From positions 28,007,433-28,071,432 of the forward strand of contig NC_091933.1 of NCBI RefSeq assembly GCF_041260155.1: a DNA stretch of 64,000 nt, written 5' to 3'. Positions 1-13,400 of the stretch are shown here, one piece after another (position 1 is the first letter of the stretch; each line of letters opens with the position of its first letter). This DNA comes from Ptychodera flava (taxonomy: Eukaryota > Hemichordata > Enteropneusta > Ptychoderidae). Position numbers and translations under genes: made by a program. The notes under the pieces were generated by a model. That model searched no databases and was not told where the DNA came from. It worked only from the letters and a program-made list of their open reading frames with translations.

Positions 1-1638
1 ATATGAACATATCTAATGAAAAATTGTCATGGTTACGATGGTTGTTAGCTTTTCCTAATCTTCCAAGAATTCTAAAATGATTACGGCGATTCCAAGTCAG
101 TCTACGCTTTTTTGTCCGTTTTTAGTTTCTCACTACTGAATTGTAATTATTGTTTGGAAAAGGTAATTTAGCCATCGCCGTGTTTTTAATCGGCACTGGT
201 GAAAAGATATGCAATAAATGAGGAATCAATGATTTATCATTATTTGGGAAATCTTAGAAATGACATGTAATTTTGCATAAAACCAACGATTGTGCCGCCG
301 TGTACAGACAACATTGGATGACGAATGAGAACGTATATAGTTGTCAGCGGTGTCTGGATTTTTGTAAGATGCATTCGCTGTCGGCAACTGGCTGGAGTGG
401 ACCGAAGAACTCCGCAATCGATTACTATAAAAAGTAGCTTTATTGTAAAGGGAGGGGTCGTCGGAACTACGCATGTGCGACAATTATTTTCATGCGCGAT
501 GTCTAGATGTACCAACATAGCTGCAACATTAATGCATGCAGTGTGCATGCGACAAAAATGTTTTAACCTTCATCATTCGCCAACGTACCTGGGATACAAT
601 GTTCACTTTGGTCGCATTAGTCCCGTACGACCTTTGAGCTCATTTCCGACGACCCCCTCCCTTTAAACCTATTTTTCAACGTGAAACGATCCGATGTGCC
701 TTTACTACAGTATTATTAAAACCATTTTCTTTTAAATTTACTTCTTGTTCATGAAGGAGTGTTTGAAGCAATACGATAAAGATTATTTTGAAAACGTGTG
801 CTTCTTTAAACTCTGTGTCGGCATTCAGTCTCTCCGTGAGTACGTTGATGGCGCCATCTTGCCTCTAGGTACAACTGTGCATGTGAGGTTCTTAGGCGCA
901 CTTTCGTCACGCTTCGACCAAAGAGAATCAGTCGCTACAGCATTCCCCAACTCCCTGTTACAAGTTTCAATTTTCCAACGTCACCTTTTTGTTGAAATGA
1001 AAAGAACAAAGAGATGCAGGGAGATCTCTTTTCCGGTGTAACTAAGTATATGTTTTGCATTAGGCTTATATTATATTACTGCCAAGGGTAACGGACCATG
1101 CATCGTTATCGTCACTCTGGAGTCTAATTTGGAAGTAACTGTAGATACATTCAAAGCGTCATACATTTCCCTGCTATCTATCAGTTGTCAATTGAATTTC
1201 CGAATTAAACATAAGTATGGCGCAAAATAAATTTCGAAAATCAGATGATACATGCCCCTTGAGTTTTTTGAACTGTCTATGATTACAACAAATCATTCAA
1301 TGCGAAGGCAATTATTATGGGATTCCAAGACTGTACGGATGGCAGCTGAGATCAGTCAGATAAGACTAGGGCACAGTCCCGACTGAAAATTCGTGGCAAG
1401 AAAGCAGCCTCCATTCAGAGCACTGCCCCGGAGCTAGATCGACTCTTGTGGTCTAGCTAGTCATGGTCGAGTACTTTTTATAATCCAACTGATACCAAAG
1501 AGTACAAACACGATCAGAAGGTAAAAAGAACTTGGGATTGGCGGTCTATTAATTAACATATCCTTGGCAGCTCACATCATATGTCCCGCCGTTCACAAAT
1601 CTTATAGTCAGCCATGGCAGCAAGGTACCGATATGTTC
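1..1638. other. gene-free 5' stretch
   Basis: I see no supported gene, RNA gene or clear repeat here. The open frames are short, overlap on both strands, lack splice-consistent partners and show no recognisable motif. The stretch is most likely intergenic sequence upstream of the aminopeptidase gene. Confidence 0.5.
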
Positions 1639-1865
1639 CACAGTCGCCTGTTTTCTAAAATTCCGCAATAGACGTGTGTATATATACGCCTAAGAAGAAC
1701 AGGTTCTTCTTATAGAGGCGCGACATAACAGAAATTTCCATATTAATTGTGCATTTTGTGATAAAAGCATGAAATTTGGCATGAATGTAGATTGTCATAG
1801 CATATACACACGTCTATGGCGCGCCTAGAAGCAGAGCGGGATTTTAGAAAACAGGCGCGACTGTG
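1639..1865. mobile_element. hAT-like MITE with 8-bp target duplication
   Basis: A 227-bp non-autonomous DNA element. It begins CACAGTCGCCTGTTTTCT and ends with the near-exact inverse, AGAAAACAGGCGCGACTGTG. A second inverted pair (ATAGACGTGTGTATAT / ATACACACGTCTAT) lies further in. An internal hairpin at about 1687-1721 is built on GAAGAAC/GTTCTTC. It is flanked by the same 8 bases, ATATGTTC, at 1631-1638 and 1866-1873. An 8-bp duplication fits the hAT superfamily (P elements also give 8 bp). There is no transposase. Confidence 0.88.
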
Positions 1866-2569
1866 ATATGTTCAGACAAGTTCGTGTCGTTCTTCCGGTG
1901 GACTTATTCAAACCCTTTAATAACTGGTAATTCATCTTGACATCGAGAGCCAACGGCGTTCATTATCTCTGATGTTCACTGCTTTGCGGTGTTCAGCCGC
2001 CCGGTTGATAGAAATTACCCTGATACCTTCTTTCGTGTTGTAAAACTTCCGTCGAATCTTATGCTGATTAAGAATTCTTCGTTTTTTGGACAGGTTGTTT
2101 ACGCTTGAAAGTAAGAACAAATATTAACGGTAATAAATAACCCGGATTGATAACCCTTGACATGACAAACAGAGCTGTTACAGTGTTCAAATATCGTTTT
2201 CACAGGGCAGTGAAAAGTTTCTTGTCTACCTTTGGCAGGAGATAAGCCGGTTGGGCTAAAATCTAATGTTTGCAAAGTGACCGCCGTCAGCCAACAAGGG
2301 AGGGGTCAACTCAAAAGCCATTAAACGCAGTAACATTGCCCGGTGGTGTTCTCTACTTTTCCGTTCCGATTTATCACCTTGCTCACCGTTGTAAACCCAA
2401 ACCCTCAGAGTTTGACCATAAGTGTTGTTTACCGCGCCACTACTCATCTCATACTTGAGGTTACTTGACGCGGTTGTTTTTGTTCCGTTCGCGTACGCCT
2501 CATAAAAAATCCAAAACTGAGCCTTGGTCGACGAAGTTGAGAACAATTGACAGGAGGGGAACTTTCACA
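1866..2569 (+). other. upstream region and 5'UTR of the aminopeptidase gene
   Basis: About 700 bases between the MITE and the chosen start codon. I see no clear TATA box. An in-frame ATG at 2465 would add 35 residues to the aminopeptidase cytoplasmic tail. The ATG at 2570 is preferred because family members have short tails and because its context (TCACAATGA) is acceptable. Confidence 0.4.
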
Positions 2570-3186
2570 ATGACGTACGACACGAAGTACTCTCCGGAGG
2601 AGAAGAAAGGAGGTTGTTTTGTGACGAAAGCCATGGCAATCACACTGACTTTTCTTGTCATTCTAGTGATTGTTGGCGCCGCGCTCATGGCTTATTATAT
2701 TCCTCAAAATGTGTGCGAGGCAACTCCTACGCCAGGCGAACCGGAAGAGACCAAGATGCCCGATGACACAGTGGTCCGCGAACCTGGCGTGGAATTCAAT
2801 GGTCGCTTGCCGGACACCTTGGTGCCCTACCACTACGAAGTCGAGCTGAGGCCGTACCTGGACGAGGAAAAGGACGGCGACAAGTGGAAGACGAACGAAG
2901 GAAAAGTCGTCATTTATCTAACCTGCGTGAAAAACACGAAGGAAATTAAAGTGCACCACGATAAAATGGAGATTCAGAGTAGAGCTGTGAAGGATGCAGA
3001 CGGTTCTGAAGTTGGAATAGCAAGCACAGAAATCGATGCTTTGTATAATTGGTACATCATACACACTGTTGATGAGCTGCAAGCTGGTACGAATTACACA
3101 ATAAATATGACTTTTGTTGGAACGGTTATTCAGGCTGACGCTAGGGGATTCTACTACAGCAGTTACACAGAGGACGGAAAAACAAC
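2570..3186 (+). CDS. ANPEP-like: aminopeptidase exon 1: tail, membrane anchor, N-terminal domain
   Basis: Encodes residues 1-205 and ends in phase 2 at the donor GTAAGT. The charged tail (KYSPEEKKGG) is followed by a hydrophobic stretch rich in I, L, V and A, then an acidic Pro/Thr stalk and the first beta-rich M1 domain (start of the family motif GRLPDTLVPYHYEVELRP). In-frame stops follow directly after the donor. Confidence 0.93.
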
Positions 3187-6100
3187 GTAAGTATACTCAA
3201 GGAGTAAGAAGAGAGCCTCCATGGTATATAAAAGTCGCTTAATTTTTTCCAGCTTCTTTATTGTACCTCAATGATTGGTCTAAATCATTGCCACCAAATC
3301 TGGCTGGCAGAAACTTAACTCACGCAAATATTGACAAATAATATTGCATAAATATGTCGCTTTCTTGATCTGATGTCACTTTTCTGTCATCAAGATTGTA
3401 GTTAGCAAACCTATAAGTGTTTTGTTGACATCGTTCTCACTCTTTCTCTTCCAGGCAAGATTGACATGACCTTTCCCATGAGTAATAGAATTTGACATGA
3501 GCAAAAATGACCCAAAATGATACTTCACCACACTTGTCCTTAATTCGTGGTCCTTTACTCGATGTAAATAAGCCTGTCACACACAGCTGAATTATTTGAT
3601 ACTTTTGCAAGTGTTTGGCAAGTGGTTTTTTTCTGCAAATATTATTATATTGATCGTAATCTTTCCAAACACGTTTGAGGTGAGGTACGAGTAGTGAGTT
3701 ATCTCGATAAGCTTATCGATGCAGAGGAACAGACGACCTCACGTGAAAAAAACCAACTATTACTGAACAAGCAATTACATTCGATTTTATTATTCAAGTC
3801 ACGGTGTCAACCGTACTATGTACTATGAACTTGCTCTCTCCAGTTTTGATAATTGCATCCTTGCCTGTTTTTGATTAAAAAGAAAACAAGGCAGTATTGC
3901 TGAAGGCAATGAGTACTTTGGCCGAGATAAAGTAATTTTGAGGACAATATATACTACTATTCAAATATGGTCTTGAATTTCCTCCTGTCAATTAGGCATT
4001 TGATTAACTGGTTATTAACGAAGCAATGGCATGACAACGGCAAAATATGTCTAGCAACTTTTGTGGAGTTTGAGGCAGGGGTTCTTTATTTATAGTGAAA
4101 TTGCTAAACTCCTTAAATATTCAAATTACAGCAAATTTCTTTTGTTCTCGATGGTAGATGTCTAATATTTAGATGGGCATATTTAGATTTCTACCCTATA
4201 GTTATCCCTATATACCAAAAATCGGGCATCCAGCTCTATTGGCTTGCTCAGAATTAGATATGCGAATAATTAATGAGGTACAATATGTGGTGTCATAAGG
4301 TGTCCCATCATACCAAATATGAAGGTGTAGCACTTGTGGTTACTGAGTTGTGGACAAATATATATATTTGAGGTCAAAGGTCATTGAGGTCACGTCACAT
4401 TTTGTCATAATAATTGTATTGCTAAGTTATTCCTATATACCAAAAATCAGACCTCTAGCTCTATTGGCTCGCTCAAAATTAGATATGCGCATAATTAATA
4501 AGGTACAATATGACGTGTCGTTAGGTGTCTTATCATACCAAATATGAAGGATGTAGCACTTGTGGTTACTGAGTTGTGGACAAATATATATATTTGAGGT
4601 CAAAGGTCATTGAGGTCACGTCACATTTTGTCATAATAATTGTATTGCTAAGTTATTCCTATATACCAAAAATCAGACCTCTAGCTCTATTGGCTCGCTC
4701 AAAATAAGATATGCACATAATTAATGAGGTACAATATATGGTGTCATAAGGTGTCCTTTCATACCAAATATGAAGGGTGTAGCACTTGTGGTTACTGAGT
4801 TATGGACAATAATGTATATTTGAGGTCAAAGGTCACCAAGGTCACATGATATTTTGTCAAAATGTCTGAGATATCTGCGTGAACCGATGGACTCACTGAT
4901 GGACTCACGGACGGATATGACCCAATCTATAAGCCCCCTGGACTTTATCCGTGGGGACAAAAAACTGTGTCACTGCATCCTTCAGGCAATATGAATTTAT
5001 TTTTCTTGGCCTTATAAATGAAAGTCTATGGAGAACTGCCTTATACATGGGAGTCTATGGAGGTGTAAACTAAAAAGTCCTCTAACACAGCCAAATTCGA
5101 TCGCATTGTGAAACAAATCGACGTGCATCTGTATGGGGTTGGGTACTATTCTTGTGCAAAGTTTGAAAGAAATTGACCAGGGCATGTCTGAGATATCTGC
5201 GTGAACGGACGGACGGACGGACTGACATGACCAAACCTATAACTCCCCCAGGACTTCGTCCGTGGGCACTAAAATCAACGCAACAGTTATTACAGCTACA
5301 CCGGCGGTAGGTTCATATCCAGAGCCCCGTACGGTCTGCCGCCGTCGCTTGAAAACAATCTCATAAACCTGGCCATATGGGCAACTGTGTATGAGCAGCT
5401 GGATGCTTGACTTCCCGGAGAAGGCGAGCTGTCACGTTCAAGCTCAGGATTATTTGTCGATCAAATTTCAGTAAATTTACCTTACCAGGGCTCGAAATTA
5501 GCGGTAGTCCCGCGTCCACAGACTACCAACTTTTCCCTGGGGCTACCAAAGTCCATGAAATGGTAGCCCACACGGACTACCAAAGCCTGGGACAGAAATT
5601 ACTTAGTGGGCGACATGATGTTGATCGCTGACGCCACTACACATGCTATACCGACGATCATACAGTCAACCCAGCTGGACACAGAAAGGACATGTCGAAT
5701 TTGTTGCGACAAACTTTCAATAAAATATCATTTATATCTGAACTGATGTACTTGGATAACAGGCTCGAGAAATGATGGCCAATGAAAATTCATTTTCATA
5801 TTTATTTAGTCACAATTTATCAATCACAATTGGACACAAAATTATTCAAACTGCAAAGAAAAAGCTGTCGGGCCATCCACACATTTAGCTTTCCGGGGGA
5901 AATATAGTCAAAATTGCCACGAAAGTATTAGGAACATGATGTACCAAGTTGTCATCCTGAAATTCATAGCCAATCTATTTTTAGCCATGTTATGTTTACA
6001 CGTGTGAGTGAAAAGTCGTTGTCATTGCGTACATCAAAGCTCTGCGTATGTGTGAATAGGTCGTCAAACTTTGAGGCGTCACCGTCGTCCACTACACATG

Positions 6101-9100
6101 CTATACCGTTCTCCTAAGGCCATGATCAGCAGGTATTGATGTCAAATGACTAGAAAATTCACTCACTGGATAGAATCATGAAAAATAAATCGTTCATTGT
6201 CTAGATATAAATAAAATATTCTTTACAAAAAAAAACCTCTTCATTCATGCATGGGCTACCAGACCTTGTCGCTGGGCTACCAACTTCAGAAAATGGTAGC
6301 CCACTGGGACTACCAGGGTAAAAAGTTAATTTCGAGCCCTGCTTACCTAGATGAAATTTTGTCTATATGCTGAAATTTCGCCGAAGTTTGACAAAATTGC
6401 ATCGATTTTTCAGGTTCATATCCGACATTTTTGAGTTTTGAGTGCAGACAGAAATAAGTTTTGAGGCAACATGGCTGCGACCCCATGTTGACCCCTAGCC
6501 CTGCGTACGATGCTATGTGCTACAGCTAACACACAGCATCGTACGCAGGGCTAGCGAGAGAGTTGCCGACATCGACGGTTATTTACGAGAAGTGAATAAA
6601 AGACTGTCATTTTTGGAAGCGATCGAGTAGCTGAGGTAGGCTGGGATACGACTTGGCCCAAGAACGCTGAATTTCGGCAGTAATTTGGCTTTTTACGTCA
6701 AGTCCCAAAATGGATTTGAAGTCACCGACCCTACGTACGCGTACGGGTCTTTGCAGGGCTGTGGTGAGCGGGGCGATTAGCTGTAGCGGAACACACAGCA
6801 TCGTACGCAGAGCTAGTTGACCCCAAGTGAAAATGTGTTCGCGATCAAATTCTTCCTATATTTTTTTCAGAATTTTCGACAAAATCATTGCTTCTTACAT
6901 CTTTTGTAAAATATAAATATTAATATAAAAATGCGATGTGCCATGTCTCCAGATTTCTAAAATATCGTTCGTTGACCGTTCGACGGAATACTCATTTCGC
7001 AAACTTGTGACGCAGTTGAAATTCAATACTGACCGCCAAATAATCTTAATGAGACTAATCATTCTAGACATCCTCCAAATTATCCAACCATTCGCGTTAG
7101 AGTTCAGCTCGCTTATAGGATCATAACATTCTTCGGCCTTCGTTTAGATCGACCCTAATCTCTCCCATTTAGGAAATAAATACACAAGCTACCTTGACAA
7201 ACTTCGTGCACCATCCAGGACTAACCTTACAAAACTTCGTGCACCATCCAGGACCAAACACACTACAAATCTGTCTTGACGTCATCATCTCCTTACATGG
7301 TAATCGGCATACCGTATTTTTTAGCAAAGGAGACACAGAATACGTCGAGTATTCAGTTTCAAAACGTATTACATTGTGTGATGTTGTCAAAAAAAGGTAA
7401 CTGCAGTGGTATAAATTACAAAACACAAAAGTTCAAATCAGTTTATTTTGGACTGGCTTTACCCAACATTTCATATTGTTTCTTATGCCAGATTTGACCA
7501 CGTGCTTACTGGCGACCCCTTTACATGCAAATTTTGTGTCAAATGGTGTGTTCTCCTGGAAAAACAAACGTACGATTTCTATATGAAGGAGGCGAAATTT
7601 GCCCTCAAAGACGCGAAACCACCCTTTATGGGGTGTACCTAGCTATTTTTAACGAGCTTCTCGAATCTGCAGCTCTATTTCGAAATGATGGTCTGGTTTT
7701 CTCAGCTCAAGGATAAGTGTTCTCCATCGCTGTGGGCATTACTATTCTCAACTGGGGGTACAGTTTCCAGTCGTAATGTTTTTCATTGTGTCCGGGATAT
7801 AAAACCTTTCCTTTTCACAACTTTCTCTTCGATTAACACTAATCCACATCTTGTCAGTGATTAAACATGTTTCAAGTTTAAATGTTAAATTCTGGTCTCG
7901 AGCCCTCTTGTTCGACCAAACTGAAATTACCCCTCCCACTTTGGCTCGTCCAGTGGTGTAGCAAGGGTCGTGCCATCGCCTAGGAAATGGAGGTGCATTA
8001 ATTGTTGCATTTCGATGCACATTTTGATTATATTCAGAAGATTTTGTGGCAAAAACTCAGATAGAGAAGCATTAATATTCACATCTCACTTATTCAAGAC
8101 TGGCTGAGAGCAGCACTTCCATTCAGTTAACATCATTACGCCATTTATTATGCCAAGAAAGATGAAGCCAAGACATTTTGCCCTCCCTGGTCTCAGCCAG
8201 AAATGGTTATACCTTACAGTTTTTTCCCACGGAATGAAAACAAATGTACTTGGGCTGAGGCCCAAGTACAACAATTATTGTAACTCATGAAATTATCGTC
8301 TGAAAAAAATGTTACAAATTTTCAGTTGGTGGGCCCATTTACTTTTTTGACGAAGAAAGCTCTCTCCTTACCCACCTACTTGATTTTCCTTTCTCCCCTA
8401 GGCCATTCGTCGCATCACACTTCGAACCTACCCGAGTTAGGGATGCCTTTCCCTGCCTTGATGAGCCGCATCTCAAGGCAACCTTCGCCACTACCCTCGT
8501 CCATCGTAAAATGGGCGTCTCACGTGAACGGATAGCCTTGTCCAATATGCCCATTATTCGAAATGAGACTTTTACGGAAGGTGGCGACGAGTGGGTCAAA
8601 ACGCACTTTAATACCTCTGTGAAAATGCCTTCCTACCTGAACTGCTATGCTATTGGAGAATTCATCTGTAAAGAAGACAAGTATAGGGATTACCAGGTAC
8701 GCATGCGCACCTTGATTTAGCAATTTACGTGACGGTGAACGACCAACCAAACCAGGAGCAAGTTGTGGATACAATTTTATTGTTTTTGTTCCTTGATATA
8801 CCTTCAGTAAAACGGTAGACTCTTTTATAGCCTATGGTAAACCTCGACGGTACACGATGATTGAAATGTGATGAACAAAACAAATATGAATAGCAGGAAA
8901 TGAGATTTAAAGGAGTCATTTTCAAACTATATTTACTTTTTTACTCATCCAGTGTCCAAAGCTTTCTGTCCTTTCTTAGCACTGTATCTAATATGCAAGT
9001 TTCAAGCAATGGTTTTCAAATTAAAAGTCACGCATCTTATTTTCATTTCATCAGTTTCGGACTTGGAGTCGTCCCTCTGTTATCAACGCCACTGAATACT

Positions 9101-10346
9101 CCTTGAAAGTTGGAATGGAACAGCTAGGTTACTTTGAAGATACATTTGAAATTCCGTATGATCTACCTAAAATGGGTAAGTTGTGAAGTGTCAGACGGGG
9201 CATGTGACTTATCTCATTTGTTTGGGGTGGATGGGGGTGTGGAGTCAGTTGGTTAGAGTAGGTGAATAAAACAAACAGCCCATCTTGTTACATCTTTATC
9301 ATTTAATCCAAAGTCATTTAAGATTATTTGTCAACGCCAGCTAGTTGTGGTTCATCTTTAAGATGACGGCGAATACATGGGATTTCAAGTCTGCATAGTG
9401 GACCCAACGCACGTGTTTTTCGCATACACAATTTAAACCACAAGAACGCGAGAAATTACAGAAATCACAAACTTATGCCATATTTTGAGGGTTTCGAAGA
9501 TTCATGGAAAGTTAGATTTTTACAAATAATTCTATATCGAGATATTTTCAATACATTCCAGGAGAACATATGTCAGGTCTGATGTATGAAGGAAACTTCG
9601 TTGTACAGTTGTATATCTCCATAGACAGTAAAAATGGACTGTCTGTGGTGTCTTTCTAAACTCTTATTACAGATGATTAACTGTATTTTCCGTGTATTTT
9701 CCCATTTCTTGTTTTGTGTTTTTGAAACATAGTTTCTTTTTCTACTCTCAAAGTCAAGTTGAAATTATTGGTTTTCAACTTGTCAAGAACGCCTGCATGT
9801 GCAATGGAGGTGTTATTATTCCTATTGAGAATTAAATTTGATGAAAAAATGGAATTCACATGTCATAAGTAATACCACATAACATCACATAACATCACAT
9901 ATCACAATGAGTGACCGTTCTGATTATGCTAATATTTCGTATTTCAACACACTCTAAAGGGAAGGAGAAGAAAAAACATATTCTTATCAATGAAAATGTC
10001 GAAATTTACAGCTACAGTCCCTTCAAGCATCGTGCCTGCGTCTTTTGTGTTCACATCCCCTTTTGGACTTATAATCTGAGCTCAAATATAGGCTAAGGGA
10101 GCCGTCATTATTTATGGCCTGGGGGGTCGGAGGAATCGGGGGGGGGTCACTCAAAAAATCGAAAGCCACAAGGGGGGGTGCTCAAAAGTGGAGAACAAGA
10201 AAGGGGGGCTACTCAATTTTGTTGATATGTACTGAAGCATTTAGTGAAGTTATGAATTAATACAACAATAATAGTAGCAATATGTATGCTTGAGATATGT
10301 ATGTTCATACCCGGTATATGTACACACACACCCACACACACATATA

Positions 10347-10428
<82 letters not shown>

Positions 10429-13400
10429 TAATACAGGTGGTTTCAAGTAGAAACTAAATCTCATTACACCATGTGTTTCACGTTATTGTGATCTTCAGAC
10501 GAAATTAATCAGCTATTCGACGTGGCAAGCCTCATGTTAAGTGAACTGGAATATAAGTTTTGGAAAATTGTCTCAGATTTCTGTTCCTTTGAGTTTGTTA
10601 CACGAAAAAAATCTGAACAAAATACTCCCAAAGTGCCACCAAATAACACCATTTTAATCTCTATTTTTCAAAAGCTCCAACGGCAGGAGGGGGAGACACC
10701 CCCCTCCTGACCTCCCCCGCAGGCCGCTTGCGGTCTTCGCCCTCTAGTAAAAAAACCTACGGAGAACACTGCATGTCATCAGCCCCTGTCACAGCAATGG
10801 AAACTCTTTCCAACACAGACCTATACCACAGGGTTTAATCAGGGTCTGTACAGGGCCTGTCGCAGCAGCAATCCATTTAACTGTATAAATATTTAACTTT
10901 CCCGTTGGGGGGGGGGGGTCACTCAAAATTTCTGTAGCAGAGAGGGTTACTCAAACACGTCATGGTTGGCAGGGGGGTTACTCAAAATTTTGGGGTTTCT
11001 AAAGCAATTCCTCCAAACCCCCCCCCCAGGCCGTAAATAATGACGGCTCCCTAACGGTCATGACATGGTTCGCAGAGCACAAGCCACACATGCCTGACTC
11101 CAATTTTTGCTCTAAAATTACTATCACCGAGTACGATAAATTCAGGTTGGGTCACTCCACAATACTGGCTTTACACTGAGTTATAAGCGCTTTGTTTGAA
11201 TAAGACTTGCAATTTGGCATGTCACGACAACAGAACCTGTCTTCTGTTTTGACTTAAACTTTCAAACATGTCAGATTGTAATATTGAACATATGCAAATT
11301 GCAATATTCTCTGACGAAGGTAATACCACTGTATCCAAGCAAAGATTTAGCCATAAATCTTCCATCATGCCATGTACTGCGCTGCTCTGCAGTGTAGGTC
11401 AGATCGATCAACCCGAAGTGCAATTCAGTTTCAACCTTTCTATTGAACATTTTACGGGGTGGGTAAATCCACTGGCCCAGAATCCGAGGCAAGCAAATGT
11501 TTCGCCCGAATCAGTTAATTTACCATGAGTCTGGTTTGGCACTAAATAATAAAACACAACACGATAAAGAATTTTATGTGGCACTATCAAACTAGACCCC
11601 AGGATTGCTGGGCTTACATTTAAATTGGAACGGGGGAAACAGAACAGTGAAAATGTTTGCTCACTCCTATTTTGAGCAGTCTCTCGGTCATGTGCAAAGA
11701 TACAATCTATTGAATGACCAACATGAATGCTAGCACATTCCTTTGTATGTTTTACGTGTCATTTAAAGATGTAAGGGTACCCTCTTCTCAGATTTCGTGG
11801 CTCTGACTGAGTTCTCGCCCGGTGCGATGGAAAACTGGGGTCTCGTGCTGTATCGCGAGAGTACGATGCTTTATCCAATTGACGATCGAAAGACACCGGC
11901 GACCAAGAAAGGCGTTGCAGCAATCGTGGCTCACGAACTGCTTCATCAGGTGATTAAGGATTCCGAGGTTAATCAACAATGTAAAATAACACATTTTACA
12001 GTTTGAACATCTGTTCCGTCTACAAATGTAACGATCTTGCCAGGTTTTATTTATAACCGTCATTTTTTGGGCTTAGTTCTTTGTGAGTTATCGGTGTTTT
12101 TTATGTTTCTATGGGCCTATACCCTGATGAAAATAAATGAATAAAAAATAATGACTTTCAGATATCTATTTTGGAACAGGTAGAGTATGACATTGATGAA
12201 GATAGCAAATGACAGGTTTGCAACTTCTAGATTAAGCACACATGTGGTGGTCACTGTACTGAAGCATAGTGACTCGTCAGATATTTTAACGCTTTTCACA
12301 GTGAGATATGTATTGATTGATATCCAGGCCCCCAAAGAATGAATAATACTGATCTCTCAATAATGAGTTAACAAGACTTTGCTTGCAAGTTTCGTTGATA
12401 GATCAACTCAGTCCCTGAGTCTCAGCCCAGAAAACTAACACTATTAACATCAAAACTCTAAAGAAAAACGATAAACACCGTGATGTGAATAACTTAGTCG
12501 TGTCGATTCGAAACACTGATATTCCTTTCAACTAACCAGTATTTGGCCCTGTTTCCATCAAATAGTGGTTTGGCAACTACGTTACCATGGTTTGGTGGGA
12601 TCACATCTGGCTGAACGAGGGATTCGCCACTTACTTCCAGCACTTCGCTGCCCAACATTCCGAACCCCAGTATGACTTCGTAAGTATTCCGAACCCAAGT
12701 ATGACTTCGAAAGTATTCAGTGTTGATGCCGCATTGGTGACATACGGTCATACGTTGTATGGCTACTAAATAATATTTTTCATCATGACTGATTTTTCAC
12801 TAAATTAACAAATCACAAATTGCTTCCGAGAAAACAAGTATCTCTAGATACAACAGTCATGAATATTAAGTAATGAATATGGTCAAAATATAGGAATACA
12901 CAGTCAACAAAAACTGTCACAAAACGGGAAAGAGCTCAAATAACTCTTGGTTGTACAATGTCAATAAAGGAAGTTTATACCCCAATGTTATGCTATTACA
13001 AGTTATATGTTTTGACTGACATTCACAGTATGAACAACTGTTTCTCGGAGACGAAACTTATCGAGCGATGGAAGTTGATCAGCTTGGTACGTCAAGACCG
13101 CTGGTCACACCGTCTGGCTTCTACGCTGAAATCAGGTTTCTCTTCGACAGAATCTCCTACGATAAGGTACATCTCCCTTGCCTCCAACTTCTGTTTTAGC
13201 ACGGATGAAGAACGCAGCGCTCAGCCGTCTTTGTAAAACCAATCCGATTTCATTAATGAAGTCATTATTTGTGAAGCGAATAGAGCACTGGACAATATGT
13301 TGATTTAGTCTGGCCTCTGTTTTTTATATTGATCACCACATACTGTTTCTCGACATTCTTTCTATACTCTCATACTCTTCCAAAATGATTACGAGAATTG

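Noticed and set aside
4201-4876. CRISPR-like spaced repeats
   Set aside because: Three contiguous 225-bp units without spacers, in a eukaryotic intron.
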